Shown here: piece by piece, positions 54,493 through 63,927 of the stretch
How the letters are laid out: each line of letters begins with the position of its first letter
Numbering within the stretch: the first letter of the stretch is position 1
Origin: Segatella copri
Lineage (GTDB): Bacteria; Bacteroidota; Bacteroidia; Bacteroidales; Bacteroidaceae
Assembly: GCF_002224675.1 (NCBI RefSeq)
Contig: NZ_NMPZ01000008.1
Span: 62,001-126,000 of the forward strand
Direction of reading: 5' to 3'
Length of the DNA: 64,000 bases
Notes under the pieces: model-generated
Told to the model about the DNA's origin: nothing
The model's database searches: none
Seen by the model: the letters and a program-made list of their open reading frames with translations, nothing else
Program-made: the position numbers and the translations under genes

Positions 54493-55470
54493 CTAATAAT
54501 GTTTTAATTGTTGTGCGAATTTTTGTATATAGAGAAATATATGGGTTTCTCTGCTTCTGGTCATTCCCTTGATGGATTCATTCTCTGCCAGGTAGTCATT
54601 GACTGATTGGATGATGACTCTTCTTCCCAGGGATTCGAGCCATACTGCTCCTCTTTCATCTGTGGAGTAGTAGTCCTCTGTTATGATGTTCTGGGCCAGC
54701 AGTGAATACACTATATAGTCTATCCATACCCTGTAGAGTTCTATCACGTCATAGGAAAGTACGGGTCTTCCATACTCGTCCCGGTGGAGAATGCCTATAT
54801 AGGGATCTATGCCGCAGCGTATGAGCGTATTCTCTATCTTTCCATACAGAATGCCGTAGCCATAGTTGAGCATGGCGTTGGCAACATCTATAGCCGGATG
54901 TTGTGAGCGTTCCTTGAACCGGTATTTCTCGGGTATGAATTGATTCAATGCCCGGAAGTATTCCTTGGATGCATTGCCTTCATAGGCTCTGAGGTTATTG
55001 GCGATTTCTCTTACCGTGAATCCTTCTAGGGCATCTACCTTTGCGATGAGTTTGCTGATTTTGTTGCAAGCTTCCTGTACGATGAGTTCCTTCTTTCCTG
55101 TATCTACCTGCAGCATGAGGAGCAGGGCCAGTTGGTTTTGCATCTTTTGGATGATAACCTTTTTGATCCATTCCACTGCATCCTGTGATGCCGTGAATAT
55201 CAGCTGTCCTTTTCTGATGGTGGAGATAGAACCATATTTGTGGCTCCATACGCAGCCCATTACGTTGCCACCTTTGTCGATTAGCGTGACCCTGATGTCA
55301 TTTTCAATGGCAAGTATCAAGGCGTCGGAGGTGAGTACGGCACTCTTGGCTACTAAGATGGAATCCACGTCTTTAACAGGTATGCGATGGCTTCCTGTTG
55401 AATTGTTGAGCATGAAAGCTCCATTGTTGATGCTAAGTTTAGCACCGTATGAATTTAATACGATTTCCAT
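54493..55470 (-). CDS. cas1: Cas1 integrase
   Basis: This 325-residue Cas1 has a beta-rich N-terminal domain (GAKLSINNGAFMLNNSTGSH, VDSILVAKSAVLTSDALILA) and a helical catalytic domain with ANAMLNYGYGILYGKIENTL near residue 203. The conserved Glu is in the ENTL segment; GIDPYIGILHRDEYGRPVLS provides the His and a later Asp/Glu. No reverse transcriptase is fused. It is first in the cas1-primpol-cas2 operon behind operator-promoter copy g, divergent from array 2. Confidence 0.92.
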   Translation of the reverse strand: MEIVLNSYGAKLSINNGAFMLNNSTGSHRIPVKDVDSILVAKSAVLTSDALILAIENDIRVTLIDKGGNVMGCVWSHKYGSISTIRKGQLIFTASQDAVEWIKKVIIQKMQNQLALLLMLQVDTGKKELIVQEACNKISKLIAKVDALEGFTVREIANNLRAYEGNASKEYFRALNQFIPEKYRFKERSQHPAIDVANAMLNYGYGILYGKIENTLIRCGIDPYIGILHRDEYGRPVLSYDVIELYRVWIDYIVYSLLAQNIITEDYYSTDERGAVWLESLGRRVIIQSVNDYLAENESIKGMTRSRETHIFLYIQKFAQQLKHY

Positions 55471-55497
55471 AGGCTCATGGTTTTAAATTTCTGAGTG

Positions 55498-55532
55498 CAA
55501 AGGTAGGGAGGGATTTTGAAATTATATTTCAC
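55498..55532 (-). promoter_or_regulatory. Shared operator-promoter, copy g (cas adaptation operon)
   Basis: Minus strand: GTGAAATATAATTTCAA (55516-55532), 10 bases, TACCTTTG (55498-55505), then CACTC, 28 bases before cas1. Confidence 0.85.
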
Positions 55533-55740
55533 TGGCTCAATTTTCTGGATTTTGATAGTTGGGTATGATTTCTATACCTTATTATATATAAGGTATTTTT
55601 CTTCTCTTCTTTAGAATCTTAAATACAGGTATTGGGGTGATAGTTGAGATGCAGAATTTATCTCCTTTGATGTTTGTTAGTGCTGAATCATGTTTTTTGT
55701 GGGGGACCTGTCGTTTGCCTTTGGGTTTCTGTTTCCTAAA

Positions 55741-55931
55741 ATAGTTAATAGAACTAAATTTTTTGAGCTAAAAATGGTAGAATATTTAAGATTAATTGGC
55801 TTGCATATCTCGAAAAATAGTCGTACCTTTGCACCCGCTAAGGAAAAGTTAATTTTCGGTTAAGAAAAGTGAATAATTGTTTAGTAGAGTTCTTTAACTT
55901 ATTGATAATCAGAATAGTCTTATAAGGTCGA
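55741..55931 (+). promoter_or_regulatory. Leader of CRISPR array 2
   Basis: Near-identical to the array 1 leader. TACCTTTG at 55824-55831 is its promoter core. It ends TCTTATAAGGTCGA right before the first repeat. Confidence 0.87.
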
Positions 55932-57633
55932 GTACGAGACCATCGTCCACTACAACAAGGATTAAGACCTCATCAGCTTTACGCTTTGGAAAATACTGAA
56001 TAGGTACGAGACCATCGTCCACTACAACAAGGATTAAGACGTGTGCTTTTCAATCTGTTTGGTACTTCTGTGTATGTACGAGACCATCGTCCACTACAAC
56101 AAGGATTAAGACTGTTCTTCTATTTTGATACAATTCTTTGACTCATGTACGAGACCATCGTCCACTACAACAAGGATTAAGACTCCAACTGCTTTGTAGT
56201 TGCTTTAAAATCTTTCATAGTACGAGACCATCGTCCACTACAACAAGGATTAAGACTTCTCTTTTTCTAATGTATCACATATATTAGTTGTACGAGACCA
56301 TCGTCCACTACAACAAGGATTAAGACTTCAAGCTCTCTGCTGTCATTTTAAAATCTTTCATACGTACGAGACCATCGTCCACTACAACAAGGATTAAGAC
56401 TTCTTGCCTCTTTCTCACCGCCATTAACTACCACATGTACGAGACCATCTTCCATTACAACAAGGATTAAGACACCATTGTCATTTATTGCGATTTCGGC
56501 AACCTCACCGGTACGAGACCATCTTCCATTACAACAAGGATTAAGACGGTTCATATTGTTTGAACCATTAGCTGTCTGCACGGTACGAGACCATCTTCCA
56601 TTACAACAAGGATTAAGACTTAAAAGAGTAACCTGCTAAACTCGGTTTAACCAGTACGAGACCATCTTCCATTACAACAAGGATTAAGACATTTGGAGCA
56701 TTACTACTGGGAGCCATGAATTAACCTGTACGAGACCATCTTCCATTACAACAAGGATTAAGACACCCGCGAAAACTGTGGCAAAATTGCCGGCAATCAT
56801 GTACGAGACCATCTTCCATTACAACAAGGATTAAGACTCACATCAATGCGTGATACATTCATTTGTGCCTGTACGAGACCATCTTCCATTACAACAAGGA
56901 TTAAGACCGTTTGGCGTTACCGTACTGAGTCAAAGTCTCAATGTACGAGACCATCTTCCATTACAACAAGGATTAAGACTTTCATATTACCTGTAAGATC
57001 AGTATTACTAATAGGTACGAGACCATCGTCCACTACAACAAGGATTAAGACACAAATGGCGGCATTCATACATAAATCCATTCTCTGTACGAGACCATCG
57101 TCCACTACAACAAGGATTAAGACTCACTGATACCGAGAGCTTCACCATCTGGATGGATAGTACGAGACCATCTTCCATTACAACAAGGATTAAGACACCT
57201 GTCTCCAAGTCTATAGTTTCACCCCAAGCTCCGTACGAGACCATCTTCCACTACAATAAGGATTAAGACGGTCATGTGCTGCACCCATATCATCGGTGAT
57301 GTCCTGTACGAGACCATCTTCCACTACAACAAGGATTAAGACAAAATGATCTCATCCTCTTCAATGGACCAAGGTCTGTACGAGACCTTCTTCCACTACT
57401 ACAAGGATTAAGACAAATCATTCTGTTCATCACACGCTACCTCTTCGATAGTACGAGACCGTCTTCCACTTCAACAAGGATTAAGACCGAGCGTATGTGT
57501 GAAGCTCATCATTAGGAGTAGGATACGAGACCATCTTCCACTACAATAAGGATTAAGACCCGTACCAAGTAGTCCATCTGGCGCCGCAATGGTAGTGTAC
57601 GAGACCATCTTCCACTACAACAAGGATTGGAAT
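55932..57633 (+). CRISPR. CRISPR array 2: 24 repeats, 23 spacers
   Basis: Same 37-base repeat as array 1. Blocks of variants run along it: ATCGTCCACTACAACAAGG in repeats 1-7 and 16-17, ATCTTCCATTACAACAAGG in 8-15 and 18, ATCTTCCACTACAATAAGG or close variants toward the end. The last repeat (57597) is degenerate after AAGGATT. Spacers are 33-38 bases. Spacers 4 and 6 share TTTAAAATCTTTCAT with spacer 15 of array 1. The effector genes lie immediately downstream on the other strand. Confidence 0.97.
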
Positions 57634-57698
57634 CAATTATTTATGAGTTATTCATAGATAATATTGGTTCATAGGTAGGTTAATCGTTGCATGAAAAA

Positions 57699-57733
57699 AT
57701 CCCATATCAAGGTTGTTGCCTTGGTATGGGATT
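57699..57733. terminator. Bidirectional terminator between array 2 and effector operon
   Basis: AATCCCATATCAAGG pairs with CCTTGGTATGGGATT with one mismatch, flanked by A and T runs on both sides. Confidence 0.8.
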
Positions 57734-57825
57734 GATTTTAATAATGCGATATTCTTATATTCAGTTCAGGCCTGTTTGGGCCTCTCTTGTCTTGTTTTAT
57801 TTCCTAAAGCGGGTTCTTCACGTTC

Positions 57826-60090
57826 TTACTTCTGGTAGGAATCATAGAGTTCCTTAGCCTTGTCTTCGCCCAGGAAACCTGACAGCTTTTTCCAGATACC
57901 ACTCTTGTCAAATGGCTTGGCAAGTTCCTTCACTTCCTTCTTGGATGGTTCCTGTAGCAAGCGGGTTGAGGTGTTGTAGAGGTCGTTGCAGTCAGATTCA
58001 TTGAGCTGTGATGCCTCGGAGAGTTTTAGCCATTTCTCCACCTTCTGGAAACATACCTTGAATTCTTTGATGCTATAGCTAATGCCATCACCTGCGAGTT
58101 TGTCAAGAGTGGTGCCAAGACCAGCTTTAAGTTCTTCTTCTATAGCATCCTGGGCAGCTTTTGCTGCTTGTTGCTTTTTCGCTTCTTCCTGTTCGGCAAT
58201 CTTTTCCTCTATATCGGCAACGATTTTACGTTCTTCCTGGATGTTGATTCCTTTTTTGAGGAGTTCGTCCATGATGTCGTTATAGATTTTCTTAGCCTCT
58301 TGGTATTCCTTGGCTTCTGTACAGCTCTTGGCTTGTGCAAATTTCTCAGAGAGTGATCTACGGGCTTCTTTTTCTGCTCTTTCACCTTTAGCCTTGAGTG
58401 CAAGGTCTCTGATTTTATCCTTGTCTTCATCAGATAGCCATGAGTGGATTGGTGTACCTTTTTCCTGGATCTTGTTGAAAGGATTCTTCTTCTCGAACTT
58501 GCTGTCTCCATACTCTTTCATCTCCATCATTCTGACTTCTTCGTCTGTATGTTCACTGAGGATATTGACGAGTTGGGTGATGCTTTCGGTTTGTGCCCAC
58601 AATTGCTGGTAATTCTCATAAGTGAACACCGACATCATTTCCTCAAAGCGCTGCATATAGTAGTTCATGTCTTGGCTAAAGCCGCGAAGGGTGATGTCTT
58701 CCTTATCGATGTGGCATTTGCCGAAGCCAAAAGCCTTGGCCATACCCAGGTTGAAGAACACCTCTGGACTCATATTGAAAGTAAGGGCTGTCAAAATAGC
58801 TCCAATCTCAGCTTCTCTTGTGTTGTGTAAGGAGATTCTGAGAGTAAAGGTTTGTCCGGCAGGAAGGGCCTTGAATGTTGTTCCCACATTCTTGTTTTCA
58901 CCTTGTGGAAGCTGGGTGGTGGTTCCCTCAGAATGGATTCTATATAGCTTTCTTCCTGCGATACCCTCGTTTTCATCATAGGTCTTGTATGGTGAATGCT
59001 GTTGCTTCAGATACAGAGGATAGTAGGAGGCCTTAGGAGTTCCCAGAATTCCCTTTGTCTCTATAAGCTCAGAGTCCTCTACTGTTCCCTCCATGAAGGC
59101 ATGACTGATTTGTACTCTTCCCTTCAGGTTGTCGTCTCCTGTGTATCCGAACAGGGTTTCTCCCAGGTCGTGTCTGGTCTTGTCGGCCTTTTGCAGGATT
59201 TCTACCTGTTGGCGTACATTGTTTCTGAATGGGAGTTTGAACATTCTGGACATACCGAGAATCTCCTGGCCATTTGGCATCTTGAGATAGAATACCGGTA
59301 TTTCATAACCCTTTTCAAGAGCCATCAGAAAGCAGCCTTTTCCTTCTTTTTCCTTGGCGAAATCTGGAGTACCTTCATAGATACTCTTGAAGGCTCTGAT
59401 GGTTTCCTCGCTTAAAGGGATGCTGTCACCTCTGTCAGAAGGGAATAGCAATTCATGTTTCTTGCCTTGCATGAGTCCTGTGCAGACGATTCGGTAGCTT
59501 ATTCCGTCTTTTTCTCTCTCAGGATAGGTAGGATAATGGTTGGAATCCGAGCCTACGGAAACATTGGTTTCCCAAATAGAGCCATTCGGGTTATAGCCTG
59601 GGAAATTCAAGCCCACTTCAATGCTATGGATTTTTTCCAGTTGTCCGTCACATGGGGTGAAGAAATATCTCTCACCTTCCTTTGAGAGCCAGCCTGGTAT
59701 GGCATTATTTACCTTTTTCAGGTATTCGGTGCTTTTAGCCTTATTCATTCTGTTGGCCACATCACGATAGCCAAACCATCTGTTCTGGAAGTCCTTGTCC
59801 TCCTGCATCTTGCCGAAGGACATGATTTCCACGATTTCGCGCAACATTCCCTTGATGGTGGTGCCTGGGATGAAGTAGTGGCGTTTTCCGTCCTTCCCCA
59901 TGATATGAGCAGAGTGCTTCTCTAGTGCACCGTCGCGTGTGAAGAGAGGAGATACGTTCTTGAGTTTCACCTCGATCACTCCATCCTCTGAGTCTGAGAA
60001 TGGTAAGTCCTGAGTTACCTGCTCACTCCAGGAAGGGTAGAATACCTTTTCATTGAGTGGCACGAAATTATAGGGTGCTGTAATTTTCAT
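57826..60090 (-). CDS. Type III CRISPR RAMP protein with long helical C-terminus (TIGR03986-like)
   Basis: This 754-residue protein carries a RAMP fold with HYFIPGTTIKGMLREIVEIM near residue 70, the typical IPG..IKG.LR motif, and a second glycine-rich RAMP loop (GMAKAFGFGKCHI) near 460. Residues 555-754 are an extension of charged helices with probable coiled coil (RKIVADIEEKIAEQEEAKKQ). It fits the TIGR03986 family in Bacteroidetes type III loci. It is the last gene of the effector operon, 15 bases after the small TIGR04423-like gene. It would form part of the RNA-guided backbone. Confidence 0.8.
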   Translation of the reverse strand: MKITAPYNFVPLNEKVFYPSWSEQVTQDLPFSDSEDGVIEVKLKNVSPLFTRDGALEKHSAHIMGKDGKRHYFIPGTTIKGMLREIVEIMSFGKMQEDKDFQNRWFGYRDVANRMNKAKSTEYLKKVNNAIPGWLSKEGERYFFTPCDGQLEKIHSIEVGLNFPGYNPNGSIWETNVSVGSDSNHYPTYPEREKDGISYRIVCTGLMQGKKHELLFPSDRGDSIPLSEETIRAFKSIYEGTPDFAKEKEGKGCFLMALEKGYEIPVFYLKMPNGQEILGMSRMFKLPFRNNVRQQVEILQKADKTRHDLGETLFGYTGDDNLKGRVQISHAFMEGTVEDSELIETKGILGTPKASYYPLYLKQQHSPYKTYDENEGIAGRKLYRIHSEGTTTQLPQGENKNVGTTFKALPAGQTFTLRISLHNTREAEIGAILTALTFNMSPEVFFNLGMAKAFGFGKCHIDKEDITLRGFSQDMNYYMQRFEEMMSVFTYENYQQLWAQTESITQLVNILSEHTDEEVRMMEMKEYGDSKFEKKNPFNKIQEKGTPIHSWLSDEDKDKIRDLALKAKGERAEKEARRSLSEKFAQAKSCTEAKEYQEAKKIYNDIMDELLKKGINIQEERKIVADIEEKIAEQEEAKKQQAAKAAQDAIEEELKAGLGTTLDKLAGDGISYSIKEFKVCFQKVEKWLKLSEASQLNESDCNDLYNTSTRLLQEPSKKEVKELAKPFDKSGIWKKLSGFLGEDKAKELYDSYQK

Positions 60091-60105
60091 TTTGCAGTTC
60101 CTCCA

Positions 60106-60504
60106 TTATTTTTCAAATCCAACGAATATGTTTGCCTTGAGCTGAAGGGTAGGCATGTTTTCACACAGCTCATCCTTCACCTCTTCCCACTGGCGCAGGA
60201 ACTTTAGTGCCTTCACGCCTGGAAGACGGTGTGGCAGGTAGGTAACCGGAGTCATGGTGGCTGAGTCAGCCAGTTCTTCCTGCTTTACCTCGTATGTTGT
60301 TACGAAGTAATTTCCATCCACATAACGGATCTGGATAGAAGTGTTTTCTTCCGGGTTCCACAGCAGTCCCTCTACGACGAAAGGATTCTCGCCGTCTGTG
60401 AGGGTAAGAGAAAGAGGTTCTCCTTCTCCTATGATTCTTGGCTTGCTCTGGTCGCTTTGCCAGAGGTAGCCTTCATATTTTGCATTTTTTATCTGATGTT
60501 CCAT
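60106..60504 (-). CDS. Small type III CRISPR protein (TIGR04423-like)
   Basis: This 132-residue protein (KYEGYLWQSDQSKPRIIGEG, then GLLWNPEENTSIQIRYVDGN) matches the TIGR04423 family of small type III CRISPR-associated proteins from Bacteroidetes, beta-rich with a conserved W.S...P pattern near the start. It starts two bases after the tandem-RAMP gene. The small Csx19-like position in III-D operons is the closest counterpart. The exact role is unknown. Confidence 0.7.
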   Translation of the reverse strand: MEHQIKNAKYEGYLWQSDQSKPRIIGEGEPLSLTLTDGENPFVVEGLLWNPEENTSIQIRYVDGNYFVTTYEVKQEELADSATMTPVTYLPHRLPGVKALKFLRQWEEVKDELCENMPTLQLKANIFVGFEK

Positions 60505-60506
60505 GC

Positions 60507-61838
60507 TTACTCTTGTATGTTAAGTGTTCCGATGAATATACCATTTCCTCTGTTGGTACCACCGCCCAGTGGCAGGAGGCCGTCGCAGATGTCCTGGAGG
60601 GCTTTCTCGAATGCCTTTCTGACATCTTCGTCTTGAAGGGCTTCCTTTTCAACCCAGATTTCTTCCACGAGTTCCTGGTTTTCCGCAGTGCTTACCTTTT
60701 CCTTGAACAGGGCGCCGTCCATCACTCCACCGGTAAACTTATCTACCCTGATGTGAGGAAGAATCTTTGAATCCGTGTTCTCAATGAAGACATCTGAGAA
60801 GATGGCCTTTCCTCTGGATGGTTGGATGTCTCCTTCGTCCAGCGTGGTGCCGAAGATATCCAGGCATGCCTTGTTTCTGTCGCTTGCGATAGCTTCTGCG
60901 TTGTCCACGAAATGCTTCGTGAGGCGGTTCCAGTGGTAGGCTGTACGATGTGAAATGGCTCCTTTGACGGATGTTGCCGGTATCAGGCTCTTGGCTTCCT
61001 TGATTTCTGGCTTGCCGGTTGACCAGTCCACATAGTTTTCCTTGACGGGTGTCATATCGGCCTCTTCGTCTCCGAATCCTGATGAGAACAGGAAGAAGTT
61101 CAATGGCTTGAGGGTGAGGGTATATTTGATCCAGTCAGCCCCCTGCAGTTCGCTTGGCATCTTCTCGATGGCCTCATTCCAGTCCTCTTCCAGCGATGAT
61201 GACTTTTTCAGGTAGGCATCGAGGTCCTTTTCCTGGGTCAGGTCATAGCTTGCGTACTTCAAGCTCACGACCTTCATGCTTCCGAAGCCGTTTCTCGTTC
61301 CGCTGCCGACTCTGAAGGTAGGAGAGGAGATGGTGTTCAGAATGTTTTGCATATTCTCGTCATCTTTCGTTTCTGAGAGAAGTTCCATCTCGAAGATGAA
61401 TCGGGTACCTTTATACACAACCTGCTCGTCGAACTTGCCATGGTCTGCGCCTGTACCCTTTTCCGTGATTCTTACATGCTGGCGGATAGGCAGCACCTCA
61501 AAAGCCTTGATATACTCATCCTGCTCTATGTCTTTCAGACCGTCCATGGCCTTCTGGTTGCTGCCCAGGAGCAGTGCATCGGATATGAGGACCTTGGAGC
61601 CTTCTCCCTTATCTCCTTTCTGGTATCCGAAGATGGAGTCACTCTCCTTCAGGTCTTTCATGCTGTGACGGATGATGCCCATGAGTGATGTGCCCGGGAT
61701 ATATGGCAGGTCATTCACGTCTCTAGTCACGGGTGCATCCGTAATGATGTCCTTCTCGCCGCTGCCCACTGCCAGAGGTGATGTTGCCTCCAGGGTGATG
61801 CGCGCGATCATGCGGTATTTATATTTTGTCATCTGCAT
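60507..61838 (-). CDS. Tandem RAMP (double Csm3/Cas7-like) protein
   Basis: This 443-residue protein uses the ATG at 61838 (MQMTKYKYRMIARI), four bases after the upstream stop. The first Cas7-like half has SGEKDIITDAPVTRDVNDLP then YIPGTSLMGIIRH and FRVGSGTRNGFG. The second half has LIPATSVKGAISHRTAYHW then PLGGGTNRGNG. The Asp of TDAPVTRD lines up with the Csm3 residue that cuts target RNA, so at least the first domain should be a nuclease site. Fused Cas7 units are a known type III-D trait. Confidence 0.8.
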   Translation of the reverse strand: MQMTKYKYRMIARITLEATSPLAVGSGEKDIITDAPVTRDVNDLPYIPGTSLMGIIRHSMKDLKESDSIFGYQKGDKGEGSKVLISDALLLGSNQKAMDGLKDIEQDEYIKAFEVLPIRQHVRITEKGTGADHGKFDEQVVYKGTRFIFEMELLSETKDDENMQNILNTISSPTFRVGSGTRNGFGSMKVVSLKYASYDLTQEKDLDAYLKKSSSLEEDWNEAIEKMPSELQGADWIKYTLTLKPLNFFLFSSGFGDEEADMTPVKENYVDWSTGKPEIKEAKSLIPATSVKGAISHRTAYHWNRLTKHFVDNAEAIASDRNKACLDIFGTTLDEGDIQPSRGKAIFSDVFIENTDSKILPHIRVDKFTGGVMDGALFKEKVSTAENQELVEEIWVEKEALQDEDVRKAFEKALQDICDGLLPLGGGTNRGNGIFIGTLNIQE

Positions 61839-61842
61839 TGCT

Positions 61843-63363
61843 TTATTGTTTTTTTGCCATTTCAGAGGCAAGGTTCACTAATGCTCTTTGAGACAGGTCT
61901 CCATACTCCTGGTTGTTACCCATCTGCTCTATAAACTCTCTGAGGATTTTGTCTCTCTGCTTGGCTTTCCAGTCCTTGGCCTTGATACCATGGGTAATAT
62001 AGCCGATTGACTCTATGACTTCGGTTCTTGGATCTGTTGGAGACGGCTCTCGCTTTTTCAATTCCTTCTTGTCGAAGAGTTCAAGGAGAATCTTGTCCAT
62101 GGTAGAATTTTGGAGAGCGATGCTGCGGATGGCACCCCATTGAGAAGAGAATTTGCCTTGTGAGAACAATGGCTTGTACATCTTGACAAAGTGGTTCACC
62201 TGTTCATAGATATAGACAGAAGAACTGTTCTTGTGCTTCTTTCTTGCCAGGAATGACAGCAGCGGTGTTCCTTCCAGTGCTCTTGTCTCTGTAGCCTGCG
62301 CTTTTGTCTTATGGGTGAGTTGAAGGGCTGTCTGACCATTTTCCCCTGCCTTTTGCAGCAGGTTCCATCCGTAGATGACCTTACCGAATCCCTCATTCTT
62401 ATAGTTGCCTACATAGGAAGGAAGTTGTGATTCTGTTGGTGGTTCATGGAGCTTGACAACGAAGACACTGCCTTTTTCGATACCCACACGGTCGGCATCT
62501 CTGGTTTGGCGCTTGCCATTCCAAGGAGCATATTGGAAGGTTCTGATCTGTGACTTCTCCCAGTCGATTTCTCCATTGAGTCCCAGCATCTGGGCTGTTG
62601 GCTGGAAGGTTGGTGTTCCTGTTTCATCCAGGAAGATGAGTCTGCCGTCGGCATAGACTGTGATATAGCTGTTTCCATTGATAGAGAACAGGGATGGAGC
62701 TGATGGAATTTCCAGGAAGGAAGCTTTCGTGATTTCAATGAGGCCATACTGTGCTGTCTTGGATCTGCCCACATGTTTTCTTCCTGTCAGCTTTTCCTCA
62801 ATGGCAGGGGCAATGGCTTCATCGTCTATCTCTACAGAGAAATAGAACTCGCTTCCCTTCTCCAGTCCTTCATATCCGAACATCTGGCTGTCCTTGCTCT
62901 TGCGAAGGGTTCTGTCATAGGCGCTTTTGATGGCAAAGCTCTTCAGGCACTCTACAGCGTTAGCCTTGTTACCATCAAACTCATAGTAGCCTTCGCGGCA
63001 TTGCTTGAGTTGCTGTGGTTGCCCCTTGGTACCGTTCTTGTCATCTGAACGGCTATAGAAATGATGGATATAGCTTTCCTCACTCAAGGACTTGAGTTTT
63101 GGGTAGAAGAGGGATGCCGGAATATGGAGGCTTCTTGTCTTGGCATCCTTGGATGCCGGGTGTGCGTCCCCGAATCTTACATGTCCGCTATGGAAGATTT
63201 CAGTCTGCTCCTTGATAGGGAAGCTCATATAGTCCTTGGCTACGATGCCCAGGAAGCTGTTGCCAGGAATGAAGGTTAGGGATTCCTGGTTTCCTTCTGT
63301 GGCTGCTCGTTGGTTCAGAATGACATCTGAGAGCAGTTTACATTTAAATTGAAGAGTTTTCAT
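61843..63363 (-). CDS. Csx10-like RAMP protein of a type III-D system
   Basis: This 506-residue protein opens LLSDVILNQRAATEGNQESL then TFIPGNSFLGIVAKDYM, matching the Csx10 start ('SP..L......T..YIPGS.LRG.LA'). A second glycine-rich stretch, YVGNYKNEGFGKVIYGWNLL, lies near residue 335. Csx10 occupies the Cas5 position that caps the crRNA 5' tag. It overlaps the upstream gene by four bases (ATGA). Residues 370-506 are helical and charged and may contact another subunit. Confidence 0.7.
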   Translation of the reverse strand: MKTLQFKCKLLSDVILNQRAATEGNQESLTFIPGNSFLGIVAKDYMSFPIKEQTEIFHSGHVRFGDAHPASKDAKTRSLHIPASLFYPKLKSLSEESYIHHFYSRSDDKNGTKGQPQQLKQCREGYYEFDGNKANAVECLKSFAIKSAYDRTLRKSKDSQMFGYEGLEKGSEFYFSVEIDDEAIAPAIEEKLTGRKHVGRSKTAQYGLIEITKASFLEIPSAPSLFSINGNSYITVYADGRLIFLDETGTPTFQPTAQMLGLNGEIDWEKSQIRTFQYAPWNGKRQTRDADRVGIEKGSVFVVKLHEPPTESQLPSYVGNYKNEGFGKVIYGWNLLQKAGENGQTALQLTHKTKAQATETRALEGTPLLSFLARKKHKNSSSVYIYEQVNHFVKMYKPLFSQGKFSSQWGAIRSIALQNSTMDKILLELFDKKELKKREPSPTDPRTEVIESIGYITHGIKAKDWKAKQRDKILREFIEQMGNNQEYGDLSQRALVNLASEMAKKQ

Positions 63364-63923
63364 GCCTTACCTCCTTTCTCAATACAGAATTTACATCTGC
63401 CCAGGCCTCTGTTTCTGCCTGTTCCCATATGCTTGATGAAGCCAAGTGCCGCTTCCAGTACGCTTTCCATGTCATCATCCACATAGAGGATTGTGCCATA
63501 GAGCGTGCATGGAATGGTGGTTTCTATGGTGCGAAGGCTATGTTCCTGGGTGATTCCGTTTTTCTCGTCTATGGCTGTTGCCACCTTATTTATATATAGC
63601 AGGTCTTCCACATGGTTGGAAAGGATGCTTTTAGCCTCGTCCTCTTTGAGGGTAGCATTGGTGAAGAACAGGGTGCCGGATGGCAGCGCTTCTTCAGCGG
63701 TAGCTGCTTTGCCGAAGGCTTTCTCCAGGTTCATGTCCAGACCTCTGAGGGCAGAATAGTCCTCTACAGCTTCTCGAATGAGGCCTTTGATCGTCTTGCC
63801 GGGAATAAATGGCAGACCATTGATGTCCTTGATGACGAGTGAATCGGCATCTGCACCGGCAGAGAGGCCAGATCCACAGTGCCATGGTGAAAAGAACTCT
63901 ATTTTTATGGTTAAGTCTTTCAT
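63360..63923 (-). CDS. Csm3/Cas7-like RAMP protein
   Basis: This is a 187-residue single RAMP. SGLSAGADADSLVIKDINGL followed by PFIPGKTIKGLIREAVED carries the Csm3-type Asp before the IPG motif. MGTGRNRGLGRCKFCIE is the glycine-rich loop at the C-terminus. Predicted target-RNA-cutting backbone subunit. It starts four bases after the preceding truncated gene and overlaps the next gene, so the operon continues off the window. Confidence 0.85.
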   Translation of the reverse strand: MKDLTIKIEFFSPWHCGSGLSAGADADSLVIKDINGLPFIPGKTIKGLIREAVEDYSALRGLDMNLEKAFGKAATAEEALPSGTLFFTNATLKEDEAKSILSNHVEDLLYINKVATAIDEKNGITQEHSLRTIETTIPCTLYGTILYVDDDMESVLEAALGFIKHMGTGRNRGLGRCKFCIEKGGKA

Positions 63924-63927
63924 TGCT

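Noticed and set aside
56348..57244. ORFs across CRISPR array 2 with repeated LNPCCSGRWSRT or TRPSSTTTRIKT segments
   Set aside because: They are translations of the CRISPR repeat itself.
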